DNA of 64,000 nucleotides from Rhodamnia argentea (lineage: Eukaryota > Streptophyta > Magnoliopsida > Myrtales > Myrtaceae), in assembly GCF_020921035.1 (NCBI RefSeq), contig NC_063153.1, positions 12,152,001-12,216,000 on the forward strand, given 5' to 3'. Position numbers and translations under genes: made by a program. The notes below the pieces were generated by a model. The model was not told the DNA's origin and did not search any database. It was given only the letters and a program-made list of their open reading frames with translations. Every line of letters starts with the position of its first letter. Position 1 is the stretch's first letter. Shown piece by piece: positions 58,601 through 64,000 of the stretch.

Positions 58601-60929
58601 CGGAAATTAGCAGCTGGCATGATTAGTTAGTCTTCATTAAGGATCGATCCCAGAACAAGTTTATGACGTGGTGCATGCTGCCGTGTCTGTAAGCATGAAG
58701 TGGTCATGTTTTGTGTAGCAAGAACCACGTCCTACTAGAACGGTTTGCGAATTGATTTGCATTCATAGCGACTGAGAACAAGAGGAGGCTTATCACAAAG
58801 TCATGACCCTCTGTTAACATTACCCTTCAAAAGAAAGCAACGATGGACTTTCTAATCCCTTCTGAGCGGAGGAGCCAATAACATTCTACCCTATCACTCA
58901 AAAATCGTGTTTAACACCACAACCATACAAATTGATCACCAAAACACTCAAAACAGTTCTATCTAAATTGAACATTAACAAGCGCTTGATACAGAAGCCC
59001 CCATCTCGTGACAATTCATAGCCCCGAGAAATTCGCTAAGCTTCATCAAGCATTTCCCACAAAAGAAACGTTCGAACACGAGTAAATTTCAGTCATGCCT
59101 TGGGATCGCTTCACCACACTACTGATTGGTTGAGTGGGTGTCTTGGTCCTTAACCAAACTGGAATCTTCAAGATCTCTGTTGGAGATGGTGGTAGTTGAC
59201 AACGGATGGAACCCACAAGAAACTGCGTCATCCGTCATGGCACCAGAATCATGACCTTGATAAAAAGAACATTATGAAAATTTAGCCCAAAAATATGAGG
59301 AAAAAATATGGCAATCGCAAGGAAAACTTGAAAAAGAACATATCTTGAAATGAGAGGAAATAATGACGGAAGCTAATATACGTCAGCATAGAGAGTACGT
59401 GGTGACAAATGGAAGACAATGTAGTGCAAAACAGCAAATCAGCTCACCTGTCTAAGAAGGATGTACTCCTAGCAACCATTTGGGAAGCTGAGGATGGAGG
59501 TTTACACACGTATAGCCCGGCAAAAGAGGAGTCACCACAATTATAGGATGTGGGTGAAAAATGAAGGCATCATTGGAGCTCTCAGATATACCTTACATTA
59601 TGCCGTTTCACTATTCAGCCTCGCCAATGAACATCAGTAAATTGCAGCAAGCACCATAGGGTCAACATTTGATCCCTGTATTCACGAGGAAGAGAGGTAA
59701 ATGAGCAGAAAATTTAATAGAAATGCCTTTATATGTCTCCCTTCATCTTAAAAAGTTTGTTTAAGGCCATCACCTAATGTGACATGACTCCATTTCATAC
59801 ATATACAAAGATTGTGGAAAGTTTTTCAACAAGTTTTTTTTTTTTTTGAATTCAAATGTGTATCCAGGCCAATTTGTGTATATCAAACATTACACACACA
59901 GCAGGCAACCTACGAAAAAAAATACAATAGCATGTAACACTGAAAATCCGCTTAATTCAATGGGGAATAATTCAAAATGTAGGAGCACATTCCAAACTCC
60001 AAGTACTTGGATTAGCACAAGAAGCCAGACAGGCTCCCACTGGTAGCATATGAGCATTGCAATCAAAGCCCCCATGACCACAACAAAGAAAAGGGTGCCC
60101 AAAAGAAATGCTCAGATTGCAATGCTAATTTAGTATGAAAGCAGTGAAGAGAGTGGAGGGGACAATGAGAAAACAAGAACAGACAAATAGTCTCACGTTA
60201 CAAATCACGGGGTGTAAAGACAGCCTATCACTATCAAACGGGTTCTAGCTGAAACAGCGCAAGCAATGGACAGAGATAAGTGTCTGATCATTATGTGGGA
60301 GATTATTCCAAACTCCAAGCCATTGTGTGCACAGCAGGAAGCCTGACAAACTCCCGCTGTTCATGTAAGCATTTCTACGAAATTCCCAAGGCAATGTAGT
60401 GACACCAAAGGGAAAAAATAAAAGTAGATGCTATCACAAATAACAGGACAACCACTATTACATCATCAGAAAATTTGACCATCCAATCCTCTGTTGCAAT
60501 GGACAAGAAACATTTCAACAAGAAACGAAGTTGGATGGTAATACTAGATATCGTCATCCTCAGACACGAGATTGACACCAATTAGAATAAAACCAACTCG
60601 CTGTAAAGATGACATTTGAGGGATTAGAGATTCAAACATCAATCACAGCATCGCAATGGCAATCACGCAAGCGAAAAATCAGAGCTTTTCCTTCAGGATC
60701 AGGGAAATGGAAATTCTACGGACTGATACATCCAAGTCAGGACACGGTTCCATCAAGCACGAACCCTGAATCAATTGAAACTCAACAAATCATTCCAAAC
60801 CATCGTCAGCGACTCTCCAATCAACTGAGGAACTACACGCCATCGTCTTCTTCACCGATACTCACGAGCAAGTACAAGAGCTGAGAAGAGAAGTCAAGGA
60901 CGAACCTTGCCGTGTCCCTTCACTGATAC
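55656..60929. other. Long interval without a recognised gene
   Basis: GA tract 55752-55778; A run 56165-56184. 57440-57900 is GC-rich with several short overlapping frames on both strands and a dense TCGA cluster (57685-57760), none recognisable. 59980-60370 contains an imperfect ~300-bp-spaced duplication (attccaaactccaag, then acaggctcccactg / acaaactcccgctg). Minus-strand segments near 60540-60600 look splice-like (tctttacag followed by RVGFILIGVNLVSEDDDI and a stop) but no full gene could be assembled. Confidence 0.35.
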
Positions 60930-61140
60930 GAAACGCCATTGCGCAGTTCTGGTTTGGCCGAGAGGGACGGGAGTGAGACTCTTTCGGATTCGAGCATCAT
61001 CGGCTCGAGCATTTTCATCCGCACTCAGCTCCAAACCCTAATGGCGGGTTCTAGAGCTAGAGGGATCCGGTCTGGCAAAGCTCCGACCCGGAATAAGGCC
61101 CAAATCAACAAGCGGGCCGACCTGGTGCGGGCCTCTTGGA
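60930..61140 (-). promoter_or_regulatory. Promoter-like region with telo-box and site II motifs
   Basis: aaaccctaa (telo-box) at 61027-61035 and ggcccaaa at 61097-61104 plus further gggcc motifs up to 61170. On the minus strand these would sit upstream of an ATG at 60939 (MAFRISEGTRQ). Telo-box plus site II is typical of growth-linked and organellar-protein genes. The gene that should follow was not identified. Confidence 0.35.
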
Positions 61141-61170
61141 ATTTGTAAGCCTATCAATTGATCCGGGCCG

Positions 61171-62905
61171 GATGCTAAAACGGTTCGTGTCATTTTAAGG
61201 CAGAAAAAGTAAAAATAAAAATAAAAAATAAAAAATTGTAGATTGATACTAAAATTTTCCTAATTTTCTAAAGTCGTTTTTCTACTTTTGAGGCTTTTTA
61301 TTTTTTGATATTTTACAATCATGTTCGTAGATAGTCCTTTTTAACTAGTGTAAATTCATGCACATTTGAATTTGAATTTAGCTCATGGGGTTGCTGTCCT
61401 GAGGACTTAGAACAATGCCATGTATATTTATTGCTCGGCGAATATCGGATTTTATTTCTCATACTTAACTTTAAAGTTATTTAATTCTCGAGTGTTTAAT
61501 TCTACACTTTAAATACACTGTGTTCTTTTATTTCTTGTAATAGTTATGATAAACTATTTAGGGTGCGTTTGGTCATCAAGATAAAAATCAGGATATGATA
61601 TGTTTGATTCTATCCCATGTTTGATACATGTCCAAGATAGGATAAAGGGAAATATAGCTCGGATAAAATATCCTAAGAGAGAGGGTATAATAGGCCCAGA
61701 TAGGATTTCTCATGAGGAGAATTAGGTTATTTTTTTTCACAATCACCGCCTTTGTTTCACATTGGGTTGCCTTTCCGCCTCTCCGGCGGGGAGCCACCTC
61801 TCCAACAGTAGCGACCACCAAGTGTGGCCGCATCTTGAGTGGCGTCAGGTTGAGGTTTCTAGCAACAAAGCCGGTTATCTCCACAACCTTATTCTTTAAT
61901 CGATAGTTTGGCGTAATATGAGATCATGCCCCTCGATTTTTAATCATTCTAACCTTTCCAACATTCGGAAGGGGTTTTAACATGCTGTGAAGAACTCGAG
62001 ATTGATCATCGCGACTTTCAAGGTATCTTTCTTGGATGACTTGCATGAGTGCATCTTCAACTTGTGAAAAGAGGCTGAATAATTTCATTGTTCGGCACTT
62101 GTTTGCTTACTCGACAAGACAATGAGCAAGGCCAGCAGGTCATTCTCAAAGGATTTGATTCCAAATCAAGACCCTTAGTTCTACTAGGTCTACTCGATCG
62201 ATGTCGTGCCCGAATTTAGATGGCACAAACCTCCGATTAAAAATAACTCACTCGTCAAAATTCATCATTGAATAATTTCTAAAGCATATTATATTTCAGC
62301 AAAACAGAGTCGATCTCGGTTGTACCTCGCGTCTACTTATCATACTTTATATCCACAACTCATGAAAAGGTAGATAGGATATAACAAAAATCCTTGGATT
62401 TCTTATTCTATTTTAACTAGAAATCCGGATGACCATAAGTAACCTTAGCATAATCAAGTCTTCAGACTTAGAAATCTTTGGTTGTGTAGGAAACAAGATA
62501 AAACTCTTGTATATTTTTTGGATTCTAGTCGACCTTAAAAGGCTAGCGCTGCTCCTAGAATTCTTTAGGTTATTAAAGTACTAAAAATAAAATTCAACGT
62601 CGCGCAAGGTATAAACTTGAGAGAGCCCAATCTCATGTTATAAACACATGTATGATTCAAATAGCACTTTCTTTCTTTTCCTTTTTCTTCCGTCCATGCC
62701 TGCCTCATCTCATATCTTATCTACTCATATGCTCATCAAGAGATAGCTAAGTGAATACCATGGCTACCATGGCCAATTTTTTTTTATCACTGCCAACTGT
62801 TTTAAAAGCTTAAGCCCCTCACACTTAGTCCGGTCTTTTTGTCTTGCCTAGTAATAAGTATGGACATATTTAAAAGTGACTAGTTACCTTGAGTTTGAGG
62901 GAAGA
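61171..62905. other. Intergenic, possible decayed MITE
   Basis: No gene seen. gtgcgtttggtcatcaaga at 61564 and, inverted, ggatgaccataagtaacc near 62430 may be the ends of a decayed inverted-repeat element of ~880 bp; support is weak. Confidence 0.3.
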
Positions 62906-63180
62906 TGTTAGAGATAATCAAGAATTTCTCAAGAATATTTGACTATATTAGAGATAATTATGATATTTCAGCTGATCATCCATATCTCTCAATATTGCAT
63001 ATATATTGCACGAATATTAAATGTATATATATTTTGAATTTGGGTATCTTGATTGGGATATTATCTTTAAATAGTTATTTAGTAAAGCCTACAAATAGGC
63101 TGATGTATCCTTCATTAGTATATACATCCAAATACATACAAATCATACATTTCTCTCCTCTGCATCATTATTGATAATTG
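62906..63180 (+). repeat. Possible remnant of a Copia-type LTR
   Basis: Starts tgttagagataatc and contains ctttaaatagttat, then ctacaaataggctgatgtat and atttctctcctctg, the layout of short Copia LTRs. No 5-bp target duplication and no clear CA end were found, so it may be truncated or misjudged. Confidence 0.35.
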
Positions 63181-63186
63181 AAAAAT

Positions 63187-63333
63187 CTATTGATCATGAT
63201 CGTCATTATTACCACCGATGAATTGTTGCGCGATTTGGACCTCGGAATCGTTTGTGGTGGGGGTGGAGATAGCGGCTGGAGAGAGACTGAAGAGAGAAAG
63301 AAAGAAGAAGAAGGACGTAGCCATGGTCTTCAT
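63187..63333 (-). CDS. Short ORF with apparent signal peptide (48 aa)
   Basis: ATG at 63333 (MKTMATSFFFFLSLFSLSPA), then AAISTPTTNDSEVQ and IAQQFIGGNNDDHDQ, stop at 63187-63189. The first ~20 residues form a Lys-then-hydrophobic core with AAIS as a possible cleavage area. It looks like the first exon or 5' piece of a secreted protein. Its 3' end meets the LTR-like remnant (to ~63180), which may have cut the gene. No family recognised; a chance ORF is possible. Confidence 0.3.
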   Translation of the reverse strand: MKTMATSFFFFLSLFSLSPAAISTPTTNDSEVQIAQQFIGGNNDDHDQ

Positions 63334-63707
63334 TTAGCTATCTCTCAATGGAGCTAACTGTACTCGCCTTTTGGGTCCGTCAAGAGCAACTGTCGAGAAA
63401 GAAAATGATGACCGAATAAGGGGAATACAACATCTGTATACAAACAATCACACCAACCTTTCCCAATCCACGGATACTAAAAACAACAAGCAGTATCCCT
63501 CCACTTTTAGTGTCTTTCCACTTTTGCTATTTAAACACCTTGTCTTATTTGATTCTTTGGAATCCAAGGGCTAATGGGAGAAGCAAGTAGCACATATGAT
63601 CTTACCCTCTTACAATTCAAGATATGTTTTGCAGCACCAGCCATATGAAGTAGTGCAATTTCATCCTTGACGCAGACTTTTTTCCACCGTCTTTTGCCAT
63701 TTATGTC
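63334..63707. other. Intergenic
   Basis: No gene seen. If the short minus-strand ORF is real, this would be its upstream region. Confidence 0.35.
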
Positions 63708-63710
63708 TTA

Positions 63711-63941
63711 GGGTGCGCATGACAATACTTCTATTCTAAAATTCAACTTCTAGTCAAAGTAGATTTTTCTACTTCTAGAAAGAAGTAAATTTTTTTTACT
63801 TTTTGAAGTGGCTCCAAAACTACCTCTGGAGCAAAAAAATGCTCCAAAAGTAAGAAATAAAATTGCTAACCAAACGAATTTCTGCTCTAGAAGCACTTCT
63901 GGAGCAAAAATTCTACTCCAAAAGTATTGTTATGCGCGCCC
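63711..63941. mobile_element. Tourist-like MITE (PIF/Harbinger type), 231 bp
   Basis: Ends gggtgcgcatgacaatactt and, inverted, gggcgcgcataacaatactt, flanked by the 3-bp duplication tta (63708-63710 and 63942-63944). No ORF. TTA/TAA duplications with G-rich ends are the mark of Tourist elements. Confidence 0.8.
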
Positions 63942-64000
63942 TTACTCTATGAGAAAGGTCTTCATGCTACTTCATGTCATAGGGCATGAATTTCTTACAA

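Noticed and set aside
59890..60102. Minus-strand ORF with strongly hydrophobic sequence (LFFVVVMGALIAMLIC)
   Set aside because: Overlaps an imperfect duplication whose other copy does not keep the frame; may be untranslated or intronic sequence.
61560..62450. Large inverted-repeat element suggested by ggtcatcaaga / ggatgaccat
   Set aside because: Only short end similarity and no target duplication; mentioned as weak in the interval entry but not called.
1..64000. tRNA, rRNA, known microRNA precursors, CRISPR arrays
   Set aside because: Looked by eye for B-box-like GGTTCGANTCC in tRNA context and for common plant microRNA sequences; none convincing. CRISPR is not expected in plant nuclear DNA, and the tandem repeats here lack regular repeat-spacer structure.

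Overview
The window is nuclear DNA of a dicot plant. Genes have GT-AG introns, TIR-type NLR sequence is present (a class absent from grasses), and transposon debris and GA/CT microsatellites are abundant. A woody rosid, possibly of the myrtle family, is my guess from the general look of the NLR sequence and repeats; nothing here proves it. Four genes look intact, and all of them are conserved plant genes.

Layout. 1-14.5 kb is a decayed TIR-NBS-LRR (TNL) cluster. The 3' end of one LRR pseudogene is at 1-1357. A second TNL at 4.3-12.5 kb has an almost complete exon structure but is broken by a +1 slip in a 10-A run, a 2876-bp solo LTR with a clean 5-bp target duplication, and several later frameshifts. 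Behind it lie three degenerate copies of a PB1-like module (13.1-14.3 kb). 16.8-17.9 kb holds a single-exon SLC25-type mitochondrial carrier (+). 20.6-22.0 kb is a non-coding degenerate repeat array. 23.1-26.7 kb (-) is a five-exon Alfin-like PHD gene that reconstructs in frame to 253 aa. 31.7-34.8 kb is a hAT transposon with an 8-bp target duplication and a dead transposase. 40.2-42.1 kb (+) is a BIG GRAIN 1-like auxin-related gene with a uORF-bearing leader. 49.7-53.2 kb (-) is a ten-exon thermospermine synthase (ACL5-type), reconstructed in frame to 338 aa. The last 10 kb holds no recognised gene apart from promoter-like sequence near 61 kb, a possible short secreted peptide at 63.2-63.3 kb and a Tourist-like MITE.

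Between genes, at least five families of long inverted-repeat (foldback) elements recur: A at 1.5, 37.0 and 37.9 kb; B at 2.8, 46.0 and 55.3 kb; C at 27.9 and 36.1 kb; D at 3.5 kb; E at 48.5 kb. They explain much of the otherwise empty sequence.

The genes do not form a pathway. Two of them (ACL5-type and BIG GRAIN 1-like) relate to auxin and vascular growth, but they are 7.6 kb apart on opposite strands and nothing suggests joint regulation. Splice sites were chosen by hand from GT-AG consensus and reading frame, with family knowledge as guide. No alignment or search was run.
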